Shown: piece after piece, positions 1 through 6,974 of the stretch
Layout of the letters: every line of letters begins with the position of its first letter
Numbering within the stretch: the stretch's first letter is position 1
NCBI RefSeq assembly: GCF_000423665.1
Contig: NZ_AUIK01000031.1
Span: 1 to 64,000 of the forward strand
Length of the DNA stretch: 64,000 nt
Reading direction: 5' to 3'
DNA from: Solirubrobacter soli DSM 22325
GTDB taxonomy: Bacteria; Actinomycetota; Thermoleophilia; Solirubrobacterales; Solirubrobacteraceae
The notes under the pieces: model-generated
Databases searched by the model: none
What the model saw: only the letters and a program-made list of their open reading frames with translations
What the model was told of the DNA's origin: nothing
Translations under genes and position numbers: made by a program

Positions 1-53
1 GGTGCGAGATGGTTCGCGCAGTTGGCAATTGCCGGAGCTCGGAGGAGGCCCTG

Positions 54-1082
54 ATGGCGATCGTAGCCGGGTTTGATGTGCACCGTAGGCAGATCACGTT
101 CGACGCGCTCGAGACCGACACAGGTGAGGTGATGCGTGGCCGGATCGCGGCCACGCCGGCAGCGGTGACCGTGTGGGCGAAGCGCTTCTCCGGTCGCGAA
201 TTGCACGTGGCGGTGGAGGCCTGCACCGGGTGGCTGTTCGTGTGTGACGCGCTGACCGCGGCAGGCGCGGTGGCGCATCTGGCCGAGCCGGTAGAGACGC
301 GCGCGTTGCGGGGTCGCAAGCGCCGGGCCAAGACCGATCGCGAGGACGCCCGCTGGCTGCGGGAGCTGCTGGCTGAGGGTCGCTTGCCGGAGGCGTGGAT
401 CCCGCCCGAACACGTGCGTGAGTGGCGCTCGCGGGCGCGGCTGCGGCACACGCTGATCGGCGAACGCACGCAGTGGATGCAACGCATCCAGGCGACGCTC
501 TATCACCACGGCGTCAGCGGCACACCCGAGAAGCTGCGCACCGATGAGGGCCGCGCCTTCCTGGCCGCGCTGCGCCTGCCGATCGACGCGCGCGAGCGGA
601 TCGAGGTGGCGCTGACGATGATCGATGCCATCGAGTCCCAGATCGCGCCGCTGGAGCGCGACCTGCGCCAGCTCGCGCGCCGCCAGACGGGCTGTCGCGC
701 CCTGATGGGTCTCTACGGGATGGGCGAGTTGACCTCGCTCGTGACGCTCTGCGAACTCGGCGACGTCGCCCGGCTCTCAGCATCGCGCAAGGCGGTCCGC
801 CTCGCCGGGATCGACATCGGCGTGCACCGCTCCGACCGCCGCGCCCGCACGGGCAAACTGACCCGGCAAGGCTCCCCACAGCTGCGCTGGGCGCTCTACG
901 AAGCCGCGCTGGCAGCCTGCCGGCCCAGCAGCCCAGACCACGCCGACTACCTCGCACTCAAGGCCCGCGGCCTCAGCCACACACGCGCATCACTGACGAT
1001 CGCCCGCAAGCTCGCACGGCGCTCCTACCACGTCCTACGCGAACTCGGCCCCAGCGCGCTGGACCGAGTCGCAACGGCCTGA
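54..1082 (+). mobile_element. IS110-family transposase (DEDD recombinase)
   Basis: The product is a 342-residue transposase that would catalyse site-specific insertion of its own element. The N-terminal RuvC-like half shows the DEDD set: D8 (GFDVH), E55 (VAVEACTGW) and D95/D98 (KTDREDARW). The C-terminal Transposase_20 half contains AVRLAGIDIG and the candidate nucleophile S260 (VHRSDRR), followed by RQGSPQLRWALYEAA. I chose ATG 54 because GGAGGAG lies at 41-47; an upstream in-frame ATG at 9 has no such site. The length is usual for the family and I see no frameshift, so it may be active. IS110 elements lack terminal inverted repeats, so the ends cannot be placed by eye, and the left end may lie outside the window. 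Family assignment is firm; activity is inferred. Confidence 0.93.
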
Positions 1083-1859
1083 CCGCAACGGCTTCAGGGT
1101 CGCTTCGCCACGCCCACCTTCTCAGATGACCACCACCCTTCCGGCCAGCTCCCGCAGCTGCTGCGGCTCCCGCCCACGGACGGCGGCCCACCAAAGACCG
1201 AGCGGCCGGAGTCACTCCAACCGGACTGACCCATCGACCATCACGTCACCGACCCCCGCCGGGTCGCGGACCCAGATAAGGCCGGGCATCCACGGAGCCG
1301 ACCCGCCAGCCAGCGAACACAACCACTCACCACCACTGCCCCTTGACACCCAGCCCGATTCAGATAAGGAGCAGTCGTCTCTTGGCGCTGCCCGAGTGCT
1401 CCTCGTTTCTTGACTGAAGCATGACCTGGAAGCAGTCGAGAGTGCTGCAGGCAGGCGGAAGCGTCCTGGCCTGCTTGCATGGCGCACATACGAGGCCGGC
1501 GCCGCGTATCCCGACGACGCCCACCATGGCCTGGCTCGATCGGACGGCGGCCGCGCACGGGCGACGGCAAGGAGACGAAGACGCATCGAGACCGGTCCGG
1601 GGCGTTCGTTCACCGACCCGGGGGCAGAAGCACGGAGCGGTCCTTCGACTACGCCGGGCTGCGCGAGTCGCCGACCTCAGCCAGATCCAGACGGGTGATC
1701 CGCTTGAGCCCTGGCCGACAAGGCGATCCTTCGCTCCCCGAAACCGTGTACACCCTGTCGTGCAGGCGGGACCGCGACACACAGGCTGACACTTGTGTCC
1801 ACCTGTGTGTCCACCAGTACTGATTGCGCCTTCTATTGAGCCAAATCGGCCGGGAATCA
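1083..1859. other. Long non-coding stretch downstream of the IS110 transposase
   Basis: No frame here looks like a real protein: the open frames are Arg/Ser-rich shadows that overlap on both strands. The DNA is less GC-rich than its surroundings and includes a short palindrome (CCGCAGC-T-GCTGCGG near 1154) and a direct repeat TGTGTCCACC at 1794-1803 and 1806-1815. Part of it may be the right-hand non-coding end of the IS110 element; the rest looks like decayed accessory DNA between the element and a tRNA-like fragment. Confidence 0.5.
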
Positions 1860-1902
1860 TGGTCCGCGTGTCGGGGGTTCGAGTCCGGCATCCCGCAGTT
1901 TC
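1860..1902 (+). other. Decayed tRNA 3' fragment (possible attachment-site remnant)
   Basis: The segment around 1868-1898 reads like the variable loop, T arm and acceptor end of a tRNA: GTGTCGGGGGTTCGAGTCC contains the conserved TTCGAGT T loop and is followed by a CCCGCA-like end. No D arm or anticodon arm precedes it. The T stem pairs imperfectly (GGGGG against CCGGC). It is therefore not a working tRNA. Such fragments are commonly left where elements integrate into tRNA 3' ends, which suits its place between an IS element and chromosomal genes. This is a visual call only. Confidence 0.35.
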
Positions 1903-1917
1903 GCGGTTTTCTGCGCT

Positions 1918-2313
1918 CTAAGTGGGTTCGAGATCGATCTCGCGAGCGAGGTCCCGAGCTGCGTCCTCTTCGGGGCCCGACGTCGGGTTTCGAGGATCGG
2001 TTTCGAGGAGCAGTTGCATCCGAGCGCTCGGTTTCTCGATCATCTCGTAGCCGTCGAAGGATCCCACGACGGTCTCCAGGTCAGGAATGACGTGGCCGGG
2101 GAGAACCGCGAAGTGCCGCGGGTCACTGCGGACTGCTTCGTACTGCTCGCGCGTCAGTTCGATTCGTTTGCGGCACGGCTGCTCGGCGCACTCGCAGAGG
2201 TAGAGTTCCGTTCGGCCTTCGGAGTGGCGCTCTTCCCATCGCGCCGTACGTTCGTTCGCGATCCGGAACGCTGCTTCGATCAGGCCGATTTCACGTGCAC
2301 GGTCGGTTGACAT
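1918..2313 (-). CDS. Hypothetical protein with C-x-C-x4-C motif
   Basis: The 131-residue product has no known function. It has a clean start (AAGGAG eight bases before ATG 2313). Residues ~38-45 form LCECAEQPC, a possible small metal site, and are followed by IELTREQYEAVRSDPRHFAV and a PGHVIPDLETVV segment. I recognise this layout (cysteine patch, 'EYE-x-VR-x2-P-x-HF', then 'PGH-x-DLE-x-VV') from unnamed actinobacterial proteins. Codon use and the ribosome site support a real gene, and the protein looks soluble and cytoplasmic. No operon partner is evident. Confidence 0.7.
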   Translation of the reverse strand: MSTDRAREIGLIEAAFRIANERTARWEERHSEGRTELYLCECAEQPCRKRIELTREQYEAVRSDPRHFAVLPGHVIPDLETVVGSFDGYEMIEKPSARMQLLLETDPRNPTSGPEEDAARDLAREIDLEPT

Positions 2314-2373
2314 TGATTCTCCTTAGTTCGGCGGCTACGGCAGAGCCAGACGGGCGACCGTCGGGCTCAAAAC

Positions 2374-2562
2374 TCAGGCCAGGGGATTTCCGCCGGTGAC
2401 CGCGAGGATCTCGCCCGCGACATCGTGCCGTTCGATCATGACTACTGGTCGATCTTCCGCGGACACGAGCGAGACGTCGGCGAGGCACTTGTCGATGGCC
2501 ACCGCCGCGTCCACGAAGCCGAGATGAACGAGCGCCGGCGAACGCACGGCCATCCTGCGCAC
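2374..2562 (-). CDS. Possible small protein, unknown
   Basis: A 62-residue open frame beginning MRRMAVRSPALVHLGF and ending AGEILAVTGGNPLA. The composition (LVHLGFVDAAVAIDKCLAD, RPVVMIERHDVAGE) looks more protein-like than the Arg-rich shadow frames beside it, and it lies in the same direction as its neighbours. No clear ribosome-binding site or family is visible. It may be a genuine small gene or a remnant. Confidence 0.25.
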   Translation of the reverse strand: MRRMAVRSPALVHLGFVDAAVAIDKCLADVSLVSAEDRPVVMIERHDVAGEILAVTGGNPLA

Positions 2563-2640
2563 ACTGCGCGTCCCACGGCGACGTGACCGATCGCGCCTCG
2601 CGCCACGCCCGTGACTGGAGCATCTGAAGGCCTCGGCGGG

Positions 2641-2979
2641 TCAGTCGCGCGCGACGTCGCCGATACCCGTCAGGTCCAGAAGTTTGCGGACGGGCCCTGA
2701 GACCCGGGCGAGCTGAAGCTCGATGCCGCGCTGGCGCGCGTGGTCGCGGAGCGAGAGCAGGGCGCCCAGCCCGGCGGAATCCACGAAGTCCACCTGAGCG
2801 AGATCCAGGACGACCGACTCGACGCCGCCCGCGGCAAGGTGCGCGTCGACCGTGGACTCGAAGCTGAATGCCGCCGTCATGTCGAGCTCACCCGCGACGA
2901 CGAGCTCGAGCGAGGCGTCGCGGACCGTCGAGTGCAGGGTGAAGCGGCTGGCGGAGTCCTGCGTGGCGTGGTCTTGCAT
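2641..2979 (-). CDS. STAS-domain anti-sigma factor antagonist
   Basis: The 112-residue product is a single-domain STAS protein of the SpoIIAA/RsbV type. The diagnostic segment LAQVDFVDSAGLGALLSL holds the DSAGL motif whose serine is phosphorylated by a partner anti-sigma kinase. The unphosphorylated form would bind the kinase and free a sigma factor. I chose ATG 2979 because it precedes the domain directly; a longer frame to 3072 adds a non-conserved N-terminus. No anti-sigma kinase (RsbW) or sigma gene is adjacent, so the partner must be encoded elsewhere. Family is secure; the regulated sigma factor is unknown. Confidence 0.85.
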   Translation of the reverse strand: MQDHATQDSASRFTLHSTVRDASLELVVAGELDMTAAFSFESTVDAHLAAGGVESVVLDLAQVDFVDSAGLGALLSLRDHARQRGIELQLARVSGPVRKLLDLTGIGDVARD

Positions 2980-3075
2980 GCAAGGACCCTGCCCGCGACG
3001 GCCGTCGACCAACCGGACGGTGTCAGCGCGATTGCTTCGGGCGGGAGCGAATGTCACTTCCGGATCGAGCACAAC

Positions 3076-3101
3076 GAAGGCCCAGCGAATGCTGGGCCTT
3101 C
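3076..3101 (-). terminator. Hairpin terminator-like structure
   Basis: A perfect 11-bp stem with a four-base loop (GAAGGCCCAGC-GAAT-GCTGGGCCTTC). It lies just past the stop of the small membrane-protein gene at 3118 and before the STAS gene, so it most likely ends the minus-strand transcript. The following T-run is weak, as is usual in high-GC genomes. Confidence 0.65.
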
Positions 3102-3117
3102 GGTACTGCGACGGGTA

Positions 3118-3411
3118 TCAGGCGTGGTCGTGCGTGGAATACGGCTCGCGGCTACCCGACTTCGCCAGGCCACGGCTGACCATGTAGCCGACCGTGAGGA
3201 TCGTCACGTACAGCCAGGCCTGCTTGGCGCCGAAGCCGCCGGCGTTGGTCTCGTCGACGACGGCCGCCGCGACGAGAACGCCGATCGCAACGGCCAGGAA
3301 CGCAAAGAACTCGGTCGTCTTGAACGACGCCTTGGTCTCGGTCGAAAGGCGGCGAACGGTGTCGGCGCGGCCGTTGGTGTGCTCGGCGTTGCGGCTGCTG
3401 ATGGTGCTCAT
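3118..3411 (-). CDS. Small two-helix membrane protein
   Basis: The 97-residue product has a hydrophilic N-terminus (1-30) followed by two predicted membrane helices, FFAFLAVAIGVLVAAAVV (~35-52) and AWLYVTILTVGYMVSRGL (~65-82), and a short polar tail ending THDHA. I recognise the 'TTEFFAF...VGYMVSRGLAKSGS' pattern from actinobacterial proteins without assigned function. The ATG at 3411 has GGAG at suitable spacing. It is followed by a strong hairpin at 3076-3101, so it is probably a monocistronic unit. Role unknown. Confidence 0.75.
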   Translation of the reverse strand: MSTISSRNAEHTNGRADTVRRLSTETKASFKTTEFFAFLAVAIGVLVAAAVVDETNAGGFGAKQAWLYVTILTVGYMVSRGLAKSGSREPYSTHDHA

Positions 3412-3717
3412 GGGGTGACTCCAAAGTGTTTGAGACGGACCGAACGACCGCCACTCACCTGTCCCGGGAAGGGACCTGCGGAGTCGTGCCAACGGAGAGG
3501 AGGAAACGCGGCGAGATCGCTTGAGCGCTCCCTGCCCCAAGGCTGCCCGTTCGCAGTGCGCCCCCAAACGTATGTTCCGCTGTGTGAGCGGTCGCACATA
3601 CAAATACATGCGCCTGAATGCCGCGAACGTCGGCGACGGGACCAGCTCGGACGAGGCCGCCGACGAGCGCCGCAGGTGTCCGACTTGCAAGCGCGCGTCA
3701 GCTAAGGGTCAGGCGAG
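3412..3717. promoter_or_regulatory. 306-base gap with an inverted repeat upstream of the membrane-protein gene
   Basis: No coding frame is convincing. Around 3569-3602 there is a nested inverted repeat, GTATGT...ACATAC enclosing CCGCT-GTGTG-AGCGG, the kind of symmetry expected of an operator or hairpin. Nothing else stands out. Confidence 0.3.
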
Positions 3718-4185
3718 TTATACGCGGCGTTCAGCGAGGCGGCGCAGTCGTTGAAGCGATCGGACGTTGCGAGCGTGGACGAGCGGGTCCGAGAGGCGGT
3801 TGAGCAGGAGCCGGCTGGGTGTGTCTCCGGCGACCTCGGTCATCCGGACTCGGGTGCCTGCGCCCTCGGCAGCGAGGCGCAGATCGACTCGAGCGGTGCC
3901 GAAGGGCCGCGTCTTGGCGCGCAGGATCAACTTCGACGGTGTCTCGTGTTCCAACACCTCGGTGTGATCGTTGAGCACGAGCGGCGGGACGCCGACCTGG
4001 TGGTGAAAACGTGAGCCGACGGCGGGGAACTGCGGGTCGGCATCGCGGATCTTGCGCGCTCCGACGACCCAGTTCGCATAGCTTCCGGCGTCGCTGAGCA
4101 CGGCGTGGACCGTCGCGGGCGCCGCGTCGATGTAGATCTCGTTGTAAGCCATCGCAGGCGGGTCTACCCATCCGATCGAGGTCAC
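3718..4185 (-). CDS. SRPBCC (START/polyketide-cyclase-like) family protein
   Basis: The 155-residue product fits the SRPBCC fold used to bind hydrophobic ligands: it opens with a strand (NEIYIDAAPATVHAVLSD), then a helix and 'YANWVVGARKIRDADP', mid strands and a C-terminal helix (SDPLVHARNVRSLQRLRRLA). The substrate is unknown. I favour the GTG start at 4185 over ATG 4152 because GTG overlaps the stop of a short upstream frame by four bases (GTGA), a pattern used throughout this window, and GGAG lies just before it. Confidence 0.8.
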   Translation of the reverse strand: MTSIGWVDPPAMAYNEIYIDAAPATVHAVLSDAGSYANWVVGARKIRDADPQFPAVGSRFHHQVGVPPLVLNDHTEVLEHETPSKLILRAKTRPFGTARVDLRLAAEGAGTRVRMTEVAGDTPSRLLLNRLSDPLVHARNVRSLQRLRRLAERRV

Positions 4186-4380
4186 CGCACTCCGCGGGGC
4201 CGGAAGTAGGCGGGAGCTGGGTGCGCGGCGCGCCAGGCTCGGCGCAGGAGCTCTTCGTCGTGAGCGCCGAAAGCGCGCCGCCCTGTGACATCGTCGAGGA
4301 CGCAGCAGAGCACCTCGCCGGACGCACCGGCGGCCAGGATGGCCGGACGATTAGGGGTGGCGCGTCGTGATCAGCGCCAT
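4182..4380 (-). pseudogene. Small frameshifted gene upstream of the SRPBCC gene
   Basis: Reading the minus strand from ATG 4380 gives MALITTRHP and then a stop. If one base is dropped from the four-base homopolymer at 4354-4357, the frame continues as NRPAILAAGASGEV...CVLDDVTGRRAFGAHDEELL and ends with TGA overlapping the next gene's GTG. The restored product would be ~65 residues with no family I know. Protein-like composition after the break and the GTGA coupling argue that this is a real gene carrying an indel or sequence error. Confidence 0.4.
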
Positions 4381-4514
4381 CAGCCGCTTGCTGCCGGACC
4401 TCGCCTGCCCGAGCGCGGCCAGCCGGCCGCACCTCTTCGCGCGGACAGGCGAGCGCGTCTCGGACCTCGCCGTCGACGGACACGGCGCGCCCCTGGTTCG
4501 CGCACCAGCAGATG

Positions 4515-4548
4515 CTCGTCTTGGGCGGAGCCCTCCGCCCAACGACGA
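4515..4548 (-). terminator. Strong hairpin after the Lys/Pro/Ala-repeat gene
   Basis: A nine-bp perfect stem TTGGGCGGA-GCCC-TCCGCCCAA, extended by CTCGTC/GACGAG with one bulged base. It lies ~40 bases beyond the stop at 4586 of the minus-strand gene and probably terminates it. The rest of 4381-4585 shows no gene. Confidence 0.6.
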
Positions 4549-4585
4549 GGCGTCTGAGCGCGCCGCAAGGGCGGTCGACAAGTTG

Positions 4586-5191
4586 TTAGGCGACGAGTTC
4601 GCGGGCGACAGAGGCCTGCGCCTTGGCCACGTCGCGCGCGAGGTCGGCCTGCGCCGACGCGACGGTGGCGATCCAGTCGACGTTCGTCGCGCGTGCGGCG
4701 TTCTCGTAAGCGTCCGTGATCGAGAGCCAAGCTTTCTCGTAGGAGTCCAGGTACGCACCGAGGGTCGGCCTGCCGACCTCGACGGGCTCTCCGTGTTGGG
4801 CCTCGGGCCGGGTGGTGGCCTTGGCCTCGGAGGGCGCCTTGCGCTGGGCCTGGGCCTGTGCGGCGGGCTTGGAGGTCGTCCGCGCTGCGGGCTTGGAAGT
4901 CTTCCGCGCTGCAGGCTTGGAGGTCTTCCGCGCCGCGGGCTTGGAGGTCTTCCGCGCCGCGGGCTTGGAGCTCTTCCGCGCCGCGGGCTTGGAGGTCTGC
5001 TGCGCTGCAGGCTTGGAGGTCTGCTGCGCTGCAGGCTTCGATTCCTGCTGCGCTGCGGGCTTGGCGGTCTGCTGCGCCGCGGGCTTGGAGGCCTGCTGCG
5101 CCGCGGGCTTGGAGGCCTGCTGCGCCGCGGGCTTCGATGCCTGCGCCGAGGCGGGCTCGGGCTTGGGCTTGGGCTGAGTCGGGGCGGTCAT
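4586..5191 (-). CDS. Histone-H1-like / phasin-like Lys-Pro-Ala repeat protein
   Basis: The 201-residue product has two parts. Residues 19-114 are twelve tandem octapeptides of the form SKPAAQQA, changing to SKPAARKT in the second half, so positive charge rises along the tract. Residues ~140-201 form amphipathic helices (LGAYLDSYEKAWLSITDAYENAA...) resembling a phasin helix. KPAA-type tracts occur in bacterial H1-like nucleoid proteins and in phasins with DNA-binding tails, so binding to DNA or polyhydroxyalkanoate granules is possible; neither is proven. The ATG at 5191 has GGAG seven bases upstream. A perfect palindrome and three copies of a short direct repeat lie upstream, and a hairpin follows the gene. 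Confidence 0.65.
   Translation of the reverse strand: MTAPTQPKPKPEPASAQASKPAAQQASKPAAQQASKPAAQQTAKPAAQQESKPAAQQTSKPAAQQTSKPAARKSSKPAARKTSKPAARKTSKPAARKTSKPAARTTSKPAAQAQAQRKAPSEAKATTRPEAQHGEPVEVGRPTLGAYLDSYEKAWLSITDAYENAARATNVDWIATVASAQADLARDVAKAQASVARELVA
4850..5137 (-). repeat. Twelve 24-bp tandem repeats encoding SKPAA(QQ/RK)x
   Basis: In-frame 24-bp units encode the octapeptide tract. The first six units (minus-strand order) end in QQ and later ones in RK, showing unit-by-unit expansion with two subtypes. Confidence 0.8.
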
Positions 5192-5224
5192 TGGGTTCTC
5201 CGGGGTCGTGGCTTGTTAGCCAAC

Positions 5225-5243
5225 TTAGCAAGCTCGTTGCTAA
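5225..5243. promoter_or_regulatory. Perfect palindrome TTAGCAA-N5-TTGCTAA
   Basis: Seven-base perfect arms with a five-base spacer (GCTCG), 34 bases upstream of the ATG at 5191. Size and position fit an operator for a MarR- or TetR-type dimer. The same half-site TTGCTAA begins the intergenic site in front of the MarR-like gene at 24054, so that regulator could bind both; this is inference. Confidence 0.5.
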
Positions 5244-5258
5244 CCCTCTGCATAAAAT

Positions 5259-5348
5259 GACTTCAGGTCAGGAATAGTACGTTCCTGTCGACTTCAGGTC
5301 CGGCTTCTCGGGTGGCCTGCCGTACGTGCGTATAGGTGACTTCAGCTC
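5259..5348. repeat. Three direct repeats of GACTTCAGGTC
   Basis: Copies at 5259-5269, 5290-5300 and 5338-5348 (last one GACTTCAGCTC), spaced 31 and 48 bases. An inverted repeat CAGGAA-N7-TTCCTG (5269-5287) lies between the first two. They sit upstream of the repeat-protein gene and may be activator sites. Nothing coding is seen from 5192 to 5551. Confidence 0.4.
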
Positions 5349-5459
5349 AAAATGAGCACGCTCGCATCGTCTCCCCGGACGTCAACTCCGCCTCGGCCGG
5401 TTCGTCAGCGGAGTTCCCGGTGTGGGCCGCCTCGCGGACTACGCGAGACGATCCATGAA

Positions 5460-5480
5460 CCTGAAGAGATGATCTTCAGG
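5460..5480 (-). terminator. Hairpin downstream of the gene at 5552-5797
   Basis: A perfect eight-bp stem with a five-base loop, CCTGAAGA-GATGA-TCTTCAGG, ~70 bases beyond the stop of the minus-strand gene. It could end that transcript or shield its 3' end. Confidence 0.4.
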
Positions 5481-5551
5481 CTGCGGGTAGGCCGGGAAGG
5501 TGACCTCGGGTTTTCGGCTGAGCGATCCGGAGTTGAGCCGGGATCTGAGCC

Positions 5552-5797
5552 TTACGGGGCGGTGCCGGGACCAGCGGTGGAGGGATCCGCCGTGCGTTGG
5601 CCGAGCGCCTCGATGCTTTCCTGGATCTCGGCCAGGACCCCGTAGATGGCCAGCAGCGCGTGCGTGTTGGCCTCGGCGGCGGTCTTCTCCCAGTTCGACA
5701 CCGCCATCTGCATCCGGCGGTTGTCCGCGAGGCGCGCGTGTTCTTGGTGCGACGTGCCGCGGAGCGCTTCGCTCGGGGTCTTGTTCTTGCCAAACAT
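5552..5797 (-). CDS. Small helical hypothetical protein
   Basis: The 81-residue product begins MFGKNKTPSEALRG and is mostly one or two amphipathic helices (NRRMQMAVSNWEKTAAEA, LLAIYGVLAEIQESIEALG) with a Pro/Thr-rich tail. There is no signal or membrane segment. The start is supported by AAAGGA eight bases before ATG 5797. It resembles small actinobacterial proteins of unknown role. Its helix style is similar to the C-terminal part of the repeat protein next door, but I see no real homology. Confidence 0.6.
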   Translation of the reverse strand: MFGKNKTPSEALRGTSHQEHARLADNRRMQMAVSNWEKTAAEANTHALLAIYGVLAEIQESIEALGQRTADPSTAGPGTAP

Positions 5798-5990
5798 CGT
5801 CACGTCCTTTCGATGCGGCGGTTCTCGACCGGCCAACGCTATCCGCTCCGTGACACGGCCGCATGCGCAGCGGCCGAACTGGCTGCAGAGGCAGGGGTTT
5901 GCGATCGCTCGCGCGACCTGAGAGGGTGACCTGACGAGGTCCGCTGCGCTACCCCTGGTTGCGCTCGTCCTGTTCGTTGAGCTGGGGCGC

Positions 5991-6974
5991 ATGTCGTCGT
6001 CGGCGGTGGCGGCGAGTCCTCCCGTCTCGGGCGGGCGGTTCGATGGCCAGGTCGACGTCCACACCGCGTGCGCGGACTGCGATCACCGCGTGACGCTGGT
6101 CGTGGCCGACGATCGCGCCTCGCTGTTGTCCCCCTCGAGCATCGAGTACGCGGATGTCTGCCCATCGGGCACGCCGGGCGCGCCGGCGGCCACCACCGTC
6201 AGCGATGCCGAGGTTCCGGAGGGGACGAGGATCACGCGTCGCGGCCGGTTCGCGTGGCGCGAGCGCCTCGGCCGGACGCGTCTGGCCGTCGCGGGAGGCT
6301 TCGAGCGTCGTGGCCGGGTGGTGCGTGGAACGCTGACCCTGCGCTCGTCCGATCCGGCTCGCGCGGCGTGTCCTGAGGTCGTGCTTTCCTTCCGCGCTCG
6401 GCTCTCCGGGCGACCGTATCGGCCGCGCGCCGGACGCGTGATGCGTTGTCCGCGGCCCTTTGGCTTCTTCGGCTTCGGGATCAATGTCCAGCCGCTGCAC
6501 GTCAAAGGGGGCTGCACCGCGGCGATCGAGCTTGCCGATCGTTGGCGCAGGAAGCGCGCGTGCCGCTCCGGTCCGACGCGCCTGCACCGCTGCGTGGTGG
6601 CTGGGCATGTGTGCGAGCCGACGTGGGCCGCGGAGCTGAGTCCGTTGGCCGGCGTGCGCTGCAGCGACGCCCGTCACCCGGCGGCGCGCTACGAACTGGT
6701 CGTCGGCTGGGGGTGCAACGGCGTCGACACCGAGCTGGTGGCGGAAGCGATCAACGTGTCCTGCGCGACCGCGCGTGCGGTGCTCCATGCATGGGCGGAC
6801 GAGACGGCGTGTTCGGAGCCCCGCGCGGTGGGTGCGGCGTGCACGCCGCTGACCGGGTGGCGCTGCCGAGCACTGGTCGCCGACTTCGAGCCGGCCGGGC
6901 TGGTGAGCTCGCGCTGTCGCCGCACCGGGTCCGTGCGCGAGGCGGTCGAGGTCGCCTGGGTGTTGCCGCCGTGA
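5991..6974 (+). CDS. Probable secreted cysteine-containing protein, unknown
   Basis: The product (327 residues from ATG 5991) matches no family I know. It is rich in paired cysteines (e.g. TACADCDH, GCTAAIELADRW, ACSEPRAVGAACTP), typical of an extracellular protein. The ATG leaves no signal peptide, but the frame stays open upstream and encodes a hydrophobic run (AALPLVALVLFVEL) if translation starts at CTG 5931, which has AGAGGG just before it. The true start may therefore be that rare CTG. The stop overlaps the GTG of the next gene (GTGA at 6971-6974), implying co-translation. Confidence 0.6.
   Translation: MSSSAVAASPPVSGGRFDGQVDVHTACADCDHRVTLVVADDRASLLSPSSIEYADVCPSGTPGAPAATTVSDAEVPEGTRITRRGRFAWRERLGRTRLAVAGGFERRGRVVRGTLTLRSSDPARAACPEVVLSFRARLSGRPYRPRAGRVMRCPRPFGFFGFGINVQPLHVKGGCTAAIELADRWRRKRACRSGPTRLHRCVVAGHVCEPTWAAELSPLAGVRCSDARHPAARYELVVGWGCNGVDTELVAEAINVSCATARAVLHAWADETACSEPRAVGAACTPLTGWRCRALVADFEPAGLVSSRCRRTGSVREAVEVAWVLPP

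Noticed and set aside
1824..2090. Plus-strand open frame beginning over the tRNA-like fragment
   Set aside because: It runs through the fragment and opposite the 131-residue minus-strand gene; composition is random.
4367..5260. Plus-strand Gly/Leu-rich repeat protein
   Set aside because: It mirrors the Lys/Pro/Ala octapeptide tract; the minus strand has the ribosome site, terminator and a natural helical C-terminus.
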